Shown here one piece after another: positions 9,301-15,732 of a stretch of DNA of 24,584 bases. The position numbers were made by a program, and so were the translations under genes. Below the pieces are notes generated by a model. The model saw only the letters and a program-made list of their open reading frames with translations. It was not told the origin of the DNA and made no database searches. Source of the DNA: Acanthaster planci (Eukaryota > Echinodermata > Asteroidea > Valvatida > Acanthasteridae); NCBI RefSeq assembly GCF_001949145.1, contig NW_019091442.1:466562-491145 (forward strand), in the 5' to 3' direction. Each line of letters starts with the position of its first letter. Position 1 is the first letter of the stretch.

Positions 9301-10751
9301 ACTGCGAACGTCAAAAAGATTTAGACCCATTATCACTGATTGTTTAGCCTAACCCTAGAAATGTTGAGTCCGACGTCCCCCCGCTCCCATGGTGGAGCGA
9401 GGCAGACATTGGACTCCACACTGGCAGTTCTGGGGCCTGGGGATCACTGACGTGTATTATAAAAATCTGGACTTGCAATGTCCTTAATCAGCTTATAGAG
9501 TAGCCCTACTAGTGTGGCACGGACTCTCACTCCCGATCCATCCTTAGCCACACATCCGTATGCGCAATTTCATGTCGGCGTATTTAACATTTCGGCGCAC
9601 CCACTTGTCATCATGGGCGAAATTTCCATGTCAAGACATATGTAATACATGGACTGAGCGATAAGACACTAGGGTAAGTGAGGGTATACCCGATCGGGGG
9701 AGAACCCGATCAGCCGTGATTTTGTTCATATAGAAGGGCCTACACTCAAGTCATTTCATTCACGTCACAGTCTGTAAGCCCTACAGATTGTGACGTGAAT
9801 CAAATGAACAGAGTGTAGGCCCTTCTATATGAAAAAAATCACGGCTGATCGGGTTCTCCCCCCGATCGAGTATACCCACACTTACCCTACATGTACATGT
9901 ACCAATGGGCTCTTCCAAAACTTTAGCAGTAGTTTAGATGTCTTGACATGGAAGAGCTGTCGAAACGATGAGGGGTCAAGTGACGTAATGTTCACTGACC
10001 TTATTTTAAAGATAGTGACTGTGAGAGCGAGCCCATTAGATTGAATGGATAAAGGCAAAAACGACTGGAAAATACCTGAATAACGTGAGTGAAAATTTCC
10101 TTCAATAAATGGTATTTAAAAAGCGGAAAAGTCAAGAAAGAAATTGCGCCCACGATGATAAGTGGCTGTGCCAAAATGTTCAATACGCCGACACGAAATT
10201 GCGTATACGGATGTGTGGCTAAGGATGGATCGGGAGTGACAGTCTGTGCCACACTAGTGGGGTTACTTAAGTTATAGAGATCAATGAATCCAGGACTCAC
10301 GGCCATTTTACGAAGCCGAATACAAAGCTTTCCTGGCAATGCCCGCCTTGGTTCTTCCTGACGTCAATAGAAGGGAGCCAACCCACGCATTTGTATTCGG
10401 CTCGGTAAAATGGCCACTGGTTGGCTTCTCCTTCATACAAAGGCGTTGCAAGTCCAGGTTTTTTTTATATACGTCCGTGCTTGGGAGATGTTTAGCCAAC
10501 GTCTGTGTCGGAAACACCTTCCATTCCGCCTACCTTCCAGATTGATCGACGTGCACCGAGACATTTTGAGGCAGCGTCACAGGAACATTGCTCATGACCA
10601 GCCCAGAATCCCCATTGTTGTCAAATTTGACCACGTGATACTCCTGTTTTCCTTGCTCATTTTCAAATGTTCTCAAGCCAAATTGATCGGTCTGTACACA
10701 GTCCAAAATCGTCGGATTTTCAGTCGAACCATCTACAGCATCTTTATCCAT
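276..10751 (-). CDS. HMG20-like HMG-box / C2H2 zinc-finger protein, 8 exons, 3' end outside window
   Basis: The gene model joins, in transcript order, 10751-10534, 7840-7188, 6053-5896, 5230-5148, 4207-4084, 2440-2314, 1382-1318 and 393-276. Every junction has GT/AG ends and matching phase, giving 1546 coding nt (515 codons plus 1 nt). Residues 1-343 are low-complexity and Ser/Thr/Asp-rich. A basic stretch lies at about 346-358 (GGWPKGKKRKK), one HMG box at about 366-436, and a C2H2 finger at 485-507. The basic stretch and box strongly resemble HMG20A/HMG20B, nuclear proteins tied to the LSD1-CoREST complex. DNA binding and chromatin regulation are therefore inferred. The zinc finger is not part of vertebrate HMG20 proteins as I know them, so orthology is uncertain and no symbol is given. 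No stop codon is reached, so the C-terminus lies left of position 1. Confidence 0.82.
394..1317 (-). other. Intron 7 of HMG gene
   Basis: This is 924 bp with no supported gene. It contains a possible acceptor at 841-842 followed by a 121-nt open stretch, but the phases do not fit exon 8 (see rejected items). An A-run (about 1060-1068) and a G-rich patch (1096-1128) are present. Confidence 0.55.
1318..1382 (-). CDS. Exon 7: short linker to zinc finger
   Basis: The acceptor TTTGTTGCAG|GT completes the split Gly codon and the donor is TTAGAG|GTGAGG, phase 0. It codes for 21 residues, including DPDVSASVVNELHLE. No domain is present. Phase agreement on both sides supports it despite its small size. 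Confidence 0.75.
1383..2313 (-). other. Intron 6 of HMG gene
   Basis: This is 931 bp, AT-rich, with no coding signal I can support. Around 1800-1870 it holds several GTAC-centred short palindromes. Confidence 0.55.
2314..2440 (-). CDS. Exon 6: HMG-box helix 3 and following coil
   Basis: The acceptor is ATAATGCAG|AAA and the donor GCAG|GTGAGT. The 42 codons plus 1 nt begin KYVHAAEVDKKRYIDELRAF, the long third helix of an HMG box (Asp-Lys-Lys-Arg-Tyr), and run into QHSETYQMLLRRQVAKK. HMG20 proteins have an equivalent Lys/Glu-rich helix plus Gln-x-x-Glu-x-Tyr at the same place. The residues after it suggest a continuing helix, possibly a short coiled coil. Confidence 0.87.
2441..4083 (-). other. 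Intron 5 of HMG gene
   Basis: This is 1643 bp. It contains runs of alternating TACATG around 2709-2740 and 2770-2780, and the 260-bp inverted-repeat element at 3656-3915. No exon is seen. Confidence 0.55.
3656..3915. repeat. MITE-like element with long imperfect terminal inverted repeats
   Basis: The left end (GGGTAATTCCAGAAATTAGG) and the reverse complement of the right end (GGGTAATTGTAGATATCAGG) match closely. Both arms continue with GGTCCA and, after an indel, TGTCCCTGT.ACATCTG. The arms are about 55-70 bp around a unique centre. It has no coding capacity. It is probably a non-autonomous DNA transposon; the target-site duplication is not clear. Confidence 0.7.
4084..4207 (-). CDS. Exon 5: HMG-box helices 1 and 2
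   Basis: The acceptor ATCTCGCCAG|G completes the split Ala codon and the donor is AAG|GTACCT, phase 0. The 41 codons include YSVFLNEQLKLMKEKHS and FPEIIKILGHTWTKM. These are the HMG-box helix 1 (Phe-Leu-Asn-Glu) and the helix 2 signature with FPEI, the G-x-x-W turn and the Trp core residue. The match to the HMG20 box in length and register is close and gap-free. Confidence 0.88.
4208..5147 (-). other. Intron 4 of HMG gene
   Basis: This is 940 bp with no exon seen. It contains the 159-bp inverted-repeat element at 4714-4872. Confidence 0.55.
4714..4872. repeat. MITE with ~66-bp terminal inverted repeats
   Basis: The outer ends read GGGAGCGTTTCATAATT on the left and GGGAACGTTTCATAATT on the reverse complement of the right. 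Both arms continue through GGTATTTACTGC, GTACCGCTG and a run of eight T. The arms enclose a spacer of about 25 bp, so nearly the whole element can form a hairpin. Each side is flanked by TA (4712-4713 and 4873-4874), consistent with a Tc1/mariner-type target duplication. It has no coding capacity. Confidence 0.8.
5148..5230 (-). CDS. Exon 4: basic GGWPKGKKRKK segment and start of HMG box
   Basis: The acceptor is TTCCTCTAG|GTC and the donor ACAGC|GTGAGT. The 27 codons plus 2 nt encode a strongly basic stretch containing GGWPKGKKRKK, followed by PKAPTTA, the N-terminal strand of an HMG box. HMG20A/B carry a very similar GWPKGKKRKK segment just before their HMG box, so this is the most diagnostic exon. 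The basic run probably serves as a nuclear localisation and DNA-contact element. Confidence 0.85.
5231..5895 (-). other. Intron 3 of HMG gene
   Basis: This is 665 bp with no further feature supported. Confidence 0.5.
5896..6053 (-). CDS. Exon 3: linker before the basic region
   Basis: The acceptor TTCATTGACAG|GT completes the split Gly codon from exon 2. The donor is CCTAAG|GTACAT, phase 0. It codes for residues 292-343 (52 codons), a polar segment that reads on into the Lys/Arg-rich exon 4. No domain is recognised. Confidence 0.75.
6054..7187 (-). other. Intron 2 of HMG gene
   Basis: This is 1134 bp. It contains the 410-bp element at 6153-6562 and several TACATGTA motifs. No exon is seen. 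Confidence 0.55.
6153..6562. mobile_element. Short non-autonomous DNA transposon (CAGGCCT ends)
   Basis: The element starts CAGGCCTTG and ends GGAGGCCTG, a short terminal inverted repeat. A 5-bp direct repeat, AATGT, flanks it on both sides (6148-6152 and 6563-6567). Inside, sub-terminal segments with TACTAGC/GCTAGT and CCCGG motifs occur in opposite orientation near the two ends. It has no open frame of note. The CAG-starting ends suggest an hAT-like or related family, but that superfamily usually makes 8-bp duplications, so the class is uncertain. Confidence 0.6.
7188..7840 (-). CDS. Exon 2: long Ser/Thr/Asp-rich linker
   Basis: This is the largest exon: 1 nt, 217 codons, then 1 nt. The acceptor is TCTCTCAAAG|A and the donor ACAG|GTACTA. 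It codes for residues 73-290, rich in Ser, Thr, Asp, Val and Pro, with several short acidic patches. It has no recognisable fold and probably acts as a disordered regulatory or interaction region. A second possible acceptor (GCAG at about 7869) would put the exon in the wrong phase for exon 1, so the CAAAG site was chosen. The long open frame on the opposite strand here is an antisense shadow. Confidence 0.78.
9366..9416. repeat. 51-nt imperfect hairpin
   Basis: GAGTCC at the left end pairs with GGACTC at the right end. Inward, GACGTC faces GACATT, and GCTCC pairs with GGAGC around a short loop. The stem is about 22 bp with several mismatches and one bulge. It may be a relic of a repeat; nothing identifies it as an RNA gene. 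Confidence 0.4.
9490..10280. repeat. Long imperfect inverted repeat (hairpin arms ~290 and ~500 bp)
   Basis: The arms meet at TCTGTA-AGCCC-TACAGA (9771-9787). The left arm (about 9490-9776) and the reverse complement of the right arm (9782-about 10280) agree at roughly nine bases in ten over long stretches. Matched blocks include CACTAGTGTGGCAC, CGATCCATCCTTAGCCACAC, GATCAGCCGTGAT and ATATAGAAGGGCCTACACTC. The right arm has an extra segment of about 270 bp (roughly 9965-10145) that the left arm lacks, plus smaller indels near the TACATGTACATGT at 9890. A 5-nt spacer means the locus can snap into a single large hairpin. Origin could be an inverted tandem duplication or a foldback-type element. 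Confidence 0.8.
9509..9632 (+). pseudogene. Inverted, decayed copy of the 77-residue exon
   Basis: On the plus strand this reads TSVARTLTPDPSLATHPY and onward, matching the middle of the minus-strand ORF at 10076-10306. Upstream the frame is broken by a TAG, and it ends at TAA soon after. In about 118 aligned bases I count 11 differences, 10 of which change the amino acid. That pattern suggests no protein-level constraint on this copy since duplication. Confidence 0.5.
10076..10306 (-). CDS. Candidate first exon, unrecognised 77-residue membrane-segment protein
   Basis: The ORF starts at an ATG in strong context (GTAAAATGG, 10306-10304) and runs 77 codons to a good donor, ATTCAG|GTATTT, in phase 0. 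The sequence begins MAVSPGFIDLYNLSNPTS. Around residues 45-62 it has a hydrophobic stretch (VLNILAQPLIIVGAISF) that could span a membrane. I do not recognise the family. It lies inside intron 1 of the HMG gene on the same strand, but its phase-0 end cannot splice to HMG exon 2, which needs phase 2. Later exons were not found. A decayed copy lies in the left arm of the surrounding inverted repeat. Confidence 0.35.
10302..10418. repeat. Inverted repeat placing AAAATGGCC on both strands
   Basis: GGCCATTTTACGAAGCCGAA at 10302 followed by TACAAA is mirrored at 10391-10416 by TTTGTATTCGGCTCGGTAAA followed by ATGGCC. The arms are about 26 bp with two or three mismatches and about 60 bp apart. The minus-strand arm contains the start codon of the 77-residue candidate. 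The plus-strand arm offers an equivalent ATG (10410) that opens MATGWLLLHTKALQVQ before a weak donor-like CCAG|GTTTTT. AAAATGGC also resembles the core of a YY1 site, so a bidirectional promoter is possible. Confidence 0.6.
10534..10751 (-). CDS. Exon 1 of HMG-box/zinc-finger gene (start codon)
   Basis: The exon opens at the ATG at 10751-10749, in a favourable context (AACATGG), with an in-frame TGA upstream at 10778-10776. It encodes 72 codons plus 2 nt and begins MDKDAVDGSTENPTILDC. The donor is AAG|GTAGGC, leaving phase 2. The next exon supplies one base, an A that completes an Arg codon, and this phase match is the main support for the exon. No known domain is seen; residues are acidic and polar, suggesting a disordered N-terminus. 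A remote alternative is that a different first exon is used and this one is optional. Confidence 0.7.
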
Positions 10752-10900
10752 GTTGACATTTACATGGTTCCCGGCTCATGTATGTCCTGTACATTTGGGT
10801 GTATATGGACGTGTGCGCCGGATGTACAAAAAGTACATGTACACACCGCGTACCATTGAAATTAACTCTTCTAGACTGGTTCCCGTCCCGTACGTAGTCT
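10752..10900 (-). promoter_or_regulatory. Probable 5' leader/promoter region of HMG gene, with two short uORFs
   Basis: This lies directly upstream of the exon 1 ATG. In the leader, ATG-TAA (10765-10760) is a minimal start-stop. An ATG at 10759 opens a 9-codon frame including its stop, which overlaps the main start and ends at 10733. No TATA box is seen. The transcription start cannot be placed, so the leader extent is an inference. Confidence 0.3.
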
Positions 10901-11341
10901 CCAGACGTCCTCGTACCAACTACAATTAATGTTATCCAACAGAATCCTGCCGGGTTAAAAGAGGAAACGATATCCTCTCAATCCACAAATCTAGCAATAA
11001 GAGCTAATGGTATATTTTGCTTTTTCTTGTCCGTTAGTACCGAAAATAACTTCACAAGAATTGTTCATTTATCTAAAATTGAACACAATAATCACTGATT
11101 TGCAATAGCTTGCCGTAAAATGATTAATCGATGATAATCATTGAAAAATAAATTCCCACACTGGGATCAAACGAGGCTTAGGATAGGTACTTGTTTTACT
11201 TGCCTCCGCACTGAAACGTATTTCATGTTAAAGCATTGCTACTGACCTGACAAAAACTTATTCAGCATCCAAATTGACAGGGCTAATCCCACGCGTTAAT
11301 TAAGGTTGCACTGCATTATTAAATACGCTCCCTGGCCCTAG
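10901..11341. other. Intergenic, no feature supported
   Basis: No gene, RNA or clear repeat is seen here. The sequence becomes richer in CpG than the flanks. Confidence 0.4.
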
Positions 11342-11504
11342 ACAGTGCAACTTTCGGACAGAAACACTGAGCGCCGCCATCATGACTCTCAAGGCAGGTT
11401 GGCCTCCCGCTTCCCTAAATTCAGGCAAGATTATGGCCAGAAGTTCATTTTTCTTTCTAATTTTATAGGAGTTAGCCACGTGATTTTTTTTAAATTCGCC
11501 TTTC
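11342..11504. repeat. Dispersed repeat, copy A
   Basis: This shares ordered blocks with 13259-13412: ACAGTGCAA, TGACTCTCA, GGTTGGC, TGGCCAGAAG, TAATTTTAT, AGCCACGTGA and ATTCGCCTTTC. It is a diverged interspersed repeat of unknown class, with no reading frame shared between copies that looks constrained. Confidence 0.65.
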
Positions 11505-11553
11505 TCCGAAAAAAAAGCCCCCAAATAGGTGTAAACTATACGCCAGGTTGGAC

Positions 11554-11679
11554 GCTAGAAGTCCCAAATTCGTGATTTTTGAAAAAAATATCTATGATCG
11601 CTCCCAATGATGGCACCTCTTGTTATAAAATCCCAATGGGATCACAAATTATTGATAAGATCGCACGTAAAACCTATGA
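11554..11679. repeat. Dispersed repeat, second module, copy 1
   Basis: This matches 11986-12113 in order: AGTCCCA, ATTCG, TATCTATGATC/TTTCTATGATC, ATGGCA, GGGATCAC, AAAT.ATT and CCTA. It follows copy A directly, so copy A plus this module may be one element. Confidence 0.6.
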
Positions 11680-11985
11680 AAGTAGAACACATGCACCCTT
11701 AGGTTGCACCCTTAGTAAATAGGCACTTAGAGCCGTCCGCCGAGCTCATTAATACAAGTTACACAGTCAAACATTTTATATTAGGAACTTGTAAGAGCCA
11801 TGGAACTGGGAAATTGAAGAAATGTTGCACGGAAAATCTGGCCTGTACTTAGCAGGCTTCTATACTTCTGAGCAATGAGTAATAAAACTATGTGCTAAGC
11901 TCTGAATGTAGCCGCCCTCCACTATCCAAAATAGGCCCGCAATTTTGGGCTTTTTGTGAACTTGAAGAAATAGCCCCAACTAGAA

Positions 11986-12113
11986 ACTACCAGTCCCATA
12001 TTCGGGATTTATAGAAATATTTCTATGATCCCTCTTGATTATGGCATGTCTCATTGTAAAAAAAACGTGGGATCACCAAATATTCATGAGCTCGGGCGCA
12101 CAGAAATCCTACG
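11986..12113. repeat. Dispersed repeat, second module, copy 2
   Basis: This is the direct-orientation partner of 11554-11679, about 430 bp downstream. It is not preceded by the first module, so it is a partial copy or a copy with a lost 5' part. Confidence 0.6.
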
Positions 12114-12185
12114 ATTTGGTGGAATGCACTATGCATTAACGATCACACTTGGATGACGCCCGTGGTGATAATACCTTTTCAGCCG

Positions 12186-13097
12186 AGTTCTCCATCTTGC
12201 GCCGCGCGTTGCGCGGCGCTATGCTAATTGTTATTTTTTTTATTATTTCTTATTTATACTTGATGACTCATTCAGTTCGTAGTAAAACAAACTGTTCTCC
12301 CATGAGTCCCAGTGAACAATCATAAGGACAAGAGAAAAAGAGAATTAAAATTGAACCTGGTAAAACTACATATCTATAGATGAAAATACTAAGAATAATT
12401 GAAATAATATGAGTGAAGAAAACTAAGATCATACAGTAAGAAGTTATAAATTTACAATAAAACATTCAAGGGAGCTGATACGATCTTTGATCTCCGAACT
12501 CACCCAAGAGAACGCGTAGCACGTGCTTAATAACAGGGCGTGTGCGCGATACCTATAACGCACACTGCCAACGGTGCACCAGTGAGCCACAAAGTACATC
12601 AGTAAAAGAACTTAAGTCCCCCCCCCCCCTTTTCGGTTTTCATGGATCACCGCTGCATTTCTCGACAAACTGACTGAATAACTATAAAACAGATATCCCT
12701 AGCGATTTCATGGTGTGTCCAGACGCACATGGACACTTCAAATTTAATCACTTAGACCTTACTAGCCGACAGGTGTAGCTCTTCTGCTGGACCTGTCCGC
12801 TCCGGTTGAACATGACATTGACCGTGGAGTGGGGAAGGGGGCTGGAGAACATAATCATGGCTGTTGCCAAGTGTCCCAACGCTAATTATTATTTTGACCA
12901 GTCTACGCATGCCTGCTTTTGTGAGTGTGAGGAGGGTCTGGTCATTTAGAGTGTGGGAAAAAATTCCTTCATTGGCCGATTGGAATTAACATTAACTTGA
13001 AATGAACATTAAATGCGCTGAATTTACTTTCAAAACATCACAAACATTGGCATGCCCAAAGATCGTATCGCGCGTAGCGGCGCAAGATTGAGAACTT
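12186..13097. mobile_element. Candidate ~0.9-kb element with 20-bp inverted ends and an internal insertion
   Basis: AGTTCTCCATCTTGCGCCGC at 12186-12205 is the reverse complement of 13078-13097, with one mismatch. A second inverted pair, GATACGATCTTT, is at 12477-12488 and 13059-13070. The two right-side segments are adjacent but the left-side ones are about 270 bp apart. This suggests a later AT-rich insertion (about 12221-12476) into the left arm. No transposase frame and no target-site duplication are evident. Confidence 0.5.
12199..12219. repeat. Perfect GC-only hairpin
   Basis: GCGCCGCGC, loop GTT, GCGCGGCGC: a 9-bp perfect stem with a 3-nt loop, at the inner edge of the left end of the candidate element. 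Confidence 0.8.
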
Positions 13098-13258
13098 CTT
13101 GTGAATACACGTAAAATGTTGTTATCGCATAGGTGCCATTTGGGTAGGAATACGCTATGTTAACTCAACAGGCGCAGGCGCCACGACAGGCACGCACACC
13201 TGGTATGCCTGTGCCTATGGCTGCACTACACCAAATACGCGCCCATAACCCACAGAAA

Positions 13259-13412
13259 ACAGTGCAATCAGACCAAAATAGCGCTGCCTGTTGTGACTCT
13301 CAGGAAGAGGTTGGCTTCCGATTTTTCACTGGAAATCAAGATTCTGGCCAGAAGATCACTTTTCGTCTTAATTTTATGGTGAATAGCCACGTGAATTTTT
13401 CATTCGCCTTTC
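13259..13412. repeat. Dispersed repeat, copy B
   Basis: This is the partner of 11342-11504, in the same orientation and about 1.9 kb apart. A 130-codon open frame spans it but includes repeat sequence and shows no recognisable protein. Confidence 0.65.
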
Positions 13413-14489
13413 GAAGATACCCCCAAGACTGGGTGCAATTGGGTCCGAAAGAAGCAGTATTTGGTCGTTTGCCGAGGGACGGTTTTCAAAATGGCTACCG
13501 ATACTTTTCTGGACAGGGACATTTCCTTCATTTTATAAACATAGACTAGGCATAGGAAAGCCATGCGTCTCCCAAGAAAAACACACGCGTTCGCACCCTG
13601 TAGACTTGTATCAAGTCTTTTCACCAGTCTATTCAGCCATCCCGTCACATACATGGTCGCTCACATAACTTCTTCTTGTGTGCAAACAGCTGGTAGATTC
13701 GTCAAGTCTGGATTTCTGAACTCGCAGTAATAAGTTAGCACAAGAGGGTGCCAAGTAAATAACGACGGGCGGCCTTCGTATCAAAAGCGTAAGCGCTGAC
13801 GACGCCACGGAAGATCCCCATTTGAGTCAAGTTTAGGTACCATGCCGCATTCTCGTGAATATTTTCCAAATCTCGGCTTCAACTCTGCCGGTGGATTTTA
13901 CTCCGACTCCGTCACAATGCTTCGCGTGCGTCGATCCGTACCCTTGATGTCTAGACAAATCCGCAGCCATGCACTCCTATCCTGCAGGACCATCACACTC
14001 AAACACAAGTTTAATTAATTAAAAACTCAATATGCACGTGCACGCAACAAGTCAAAACCCACGTTTCAACCTGGCTCGCCACAAAAAATGTGTGGGGGGT
14101 GATTCAATAGCTCCCCCCCCCCAACTCAAAAAGTGGGGATACCCTCTCTTCCCTCGGGATTTAAGCTTATGAACCTGACCTGAGTATGGTCATACCTTCT
14201 GTGACAAACAAGCGAGACAGTAGGGACGAACGTTTACCTTTGGGAGCTCCTGGAAGCCAATCAAACGCACTAATTAGGCTGGGAGAAATGTAATGCGCGC
14301 GTCGAGAGAAGAGGGAAGGGTTCCCGAGCGGGAAACATATATTTAATTAAGAGGGTGTGTTTTCTGCGAAGCACCGGTACTTCCTTCTCTCGTCAGCCAG
14401 TACCCAAACAAGGCGATGTATTTAAAGTCATTAGTTATCTTGATCAATTTTGGATGAATGATTAAAGAGTAGTGAGAATATTTTCAACA
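13413..14489. other. CpG-richer intergenic stretch
   Basis: No gene is recognised. CpG dinucleotides are noticeably more frequent than in the introns to the left, for example around 13760-13930 and 14290-14330. A C-run lies at about 14113. It may include a promoter for the candidate exon at 14490, but this is inference. Confidence 0.3.
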
Positions 14490-14627
14490 ATGAGGCAGAA
14501 AAAGAAAAAAATCGAATCGATAACCGCCGCTTGTGCAACGCTTTTAGCGTCGATCTGGGCACTTCCGCGTTTGAAAACGAGGCTGTATAAGTTAGCTTCA
14601 ATTCTTAATACGATCAGACGATTGAAG
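14490..14627 (+). CDS. Candidate first exon, 46 residues, unrecognised
   Basis: The ATG at 14490 (context ACAATGA) opens 46 codons ending at a strong donor, TTGAAG|GTAAGG, phase 0. It begins MRQKKKKIESITAACATLLA and continues with SIWALPRLKTRLYKLASILN. A Lys-rich start is followed by a hydrophobic segment at about residues 10-26, compatible with a signal anchor or an amphipathic organelle-targeting helix. The rest is Arg/Leu-rich. It lies in a CpG-richer area, as promoters often do. No second exon was found and I do not recognise the family; chance is possible. Confidence 0.3.
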
Positions 14628-15609
14628 GTAAGGAGTTAAGACACAAAATACATATAGGTGTGTTAAATTCAGACTTTTCAGGCTGCAGATTTTTGTGGAA
14701 GAGTCTTTCAGGATGACTCCATACGTAAAATCAAAAGAAAAAACAATGGCAATTTACCGCCAACTAACGTACCTGCGATGGTCGTGTATCTTGTGCAGCG
14801 GGCGTGGTTTAAACTGAATTGGTATCACACTTACGAACCGGATACTGCATGCACTGTGTCGACTCCGCGGGCGCGCGCGACAAAGTTCAACACAGAGAGC
14901 CTCGGAGACATGTGAAACATCATTTTTCTGTGCAGCCTGAACATCTGTGAGAGTTGGGAGTATTTTTAAAATATTTGTGAAGTATGGGGATTTATCACCT
15001 CTGTCTATGGGAATTTATTTGTAGTGGTGCACCCTGAGTATAATAGAGATCAGTGGGGTAGCTCGTACCCGGTGATAGAGCCGTTGCGACTGCTTAAATT
15101 AATGTTGAACACAAAGAGTAGTCCACGGGCAGGTTACAAAGTTACAGCCAGCTGATCAACAACAATGGCGGCATGACGGGTGACGTGCTACTTCTGGCCT
15201 TTGCTCTTTGATTAAATATGCCACTCATTTCCGTGTCCGTTGCCAGTCTTAAAAAGCCAACCCCATCCCCCCCAAGAAAAAAACTAAAAACAATCAAACC
15301 AAAAACCCGCATCGCCGCATCAATTCTGGAACTTTGGTCTGACGATAGACCGAATATTGGGGGGGGGCTTAATACCACTCATACCCGACTAGGCCAATTG
15401 GTTACCCTATCTTCGGACCTCTTTTGGACGGGAACCAGTCAATTAACAGCCGCGAGAACACTGCCGCCAAACGTAATTTTAGCAGTGTAGGCCCCAATGG
15501 CAAGACGCCGCGTATAACACATCGGCCCGTAGGGGCCTACCCAATTCCCGTTCTGAATCTGCAATTTTCTGATTGGAACACAACTGAAATCTAGTTTTTC
15601 AAGTTTTTT
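14628..15609. other. Intergenic or intronic stretch, no feature supported
   Basis: Open frames on both strands at 15142-15490 lack a recognisable protein and splice support. AACAATGGCGGC at 15164-15175 resembles a YY1 site. A G-run lies at about 15359-15367. Confidence 0.3.
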
Positions 15610-15732
15610 CTTTACTCTTGAAATTTCTTTCAAATTCCCCTCAGAATTTGGATTTTCCTTAAAATTTCCTTTAATTTTTAATTTCCGTAGAAATTTCCTG
15701 AAAATAAGGAAATTTCCTTAAAATTAAAAGTG
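15610..15732. repeat. AT-rich degenerate repeat (AAATTTCC motif)
   Basis: AAATTTCCT or its complement recurs several times. The end (AAGGAAATTTCCTTAAAATT) is self-complementary. It is low-complexity and non-coding. Confidence 0.6.

Larger units (their letters stand above)
7841..10533 (-). other. Intron 1 of HMG gene
   Basis: This is 2693 bp. From 7841 to about 9480 I see no supported gene or element except the hairpin at 9366-9416 and many TACATGTA motifs (about 8247, 8348, 8397, 8461, 8769). The part from 9490 onward is a long inverted repeat, described separately. Confidence 0.5.

Noticed and set aside
13157-13549. 130-codon plus-strand open frame
   Set aside because: It spans dispersed repeat copy B and has no recognisable domain; the other repeat copy does not preserve the frame.
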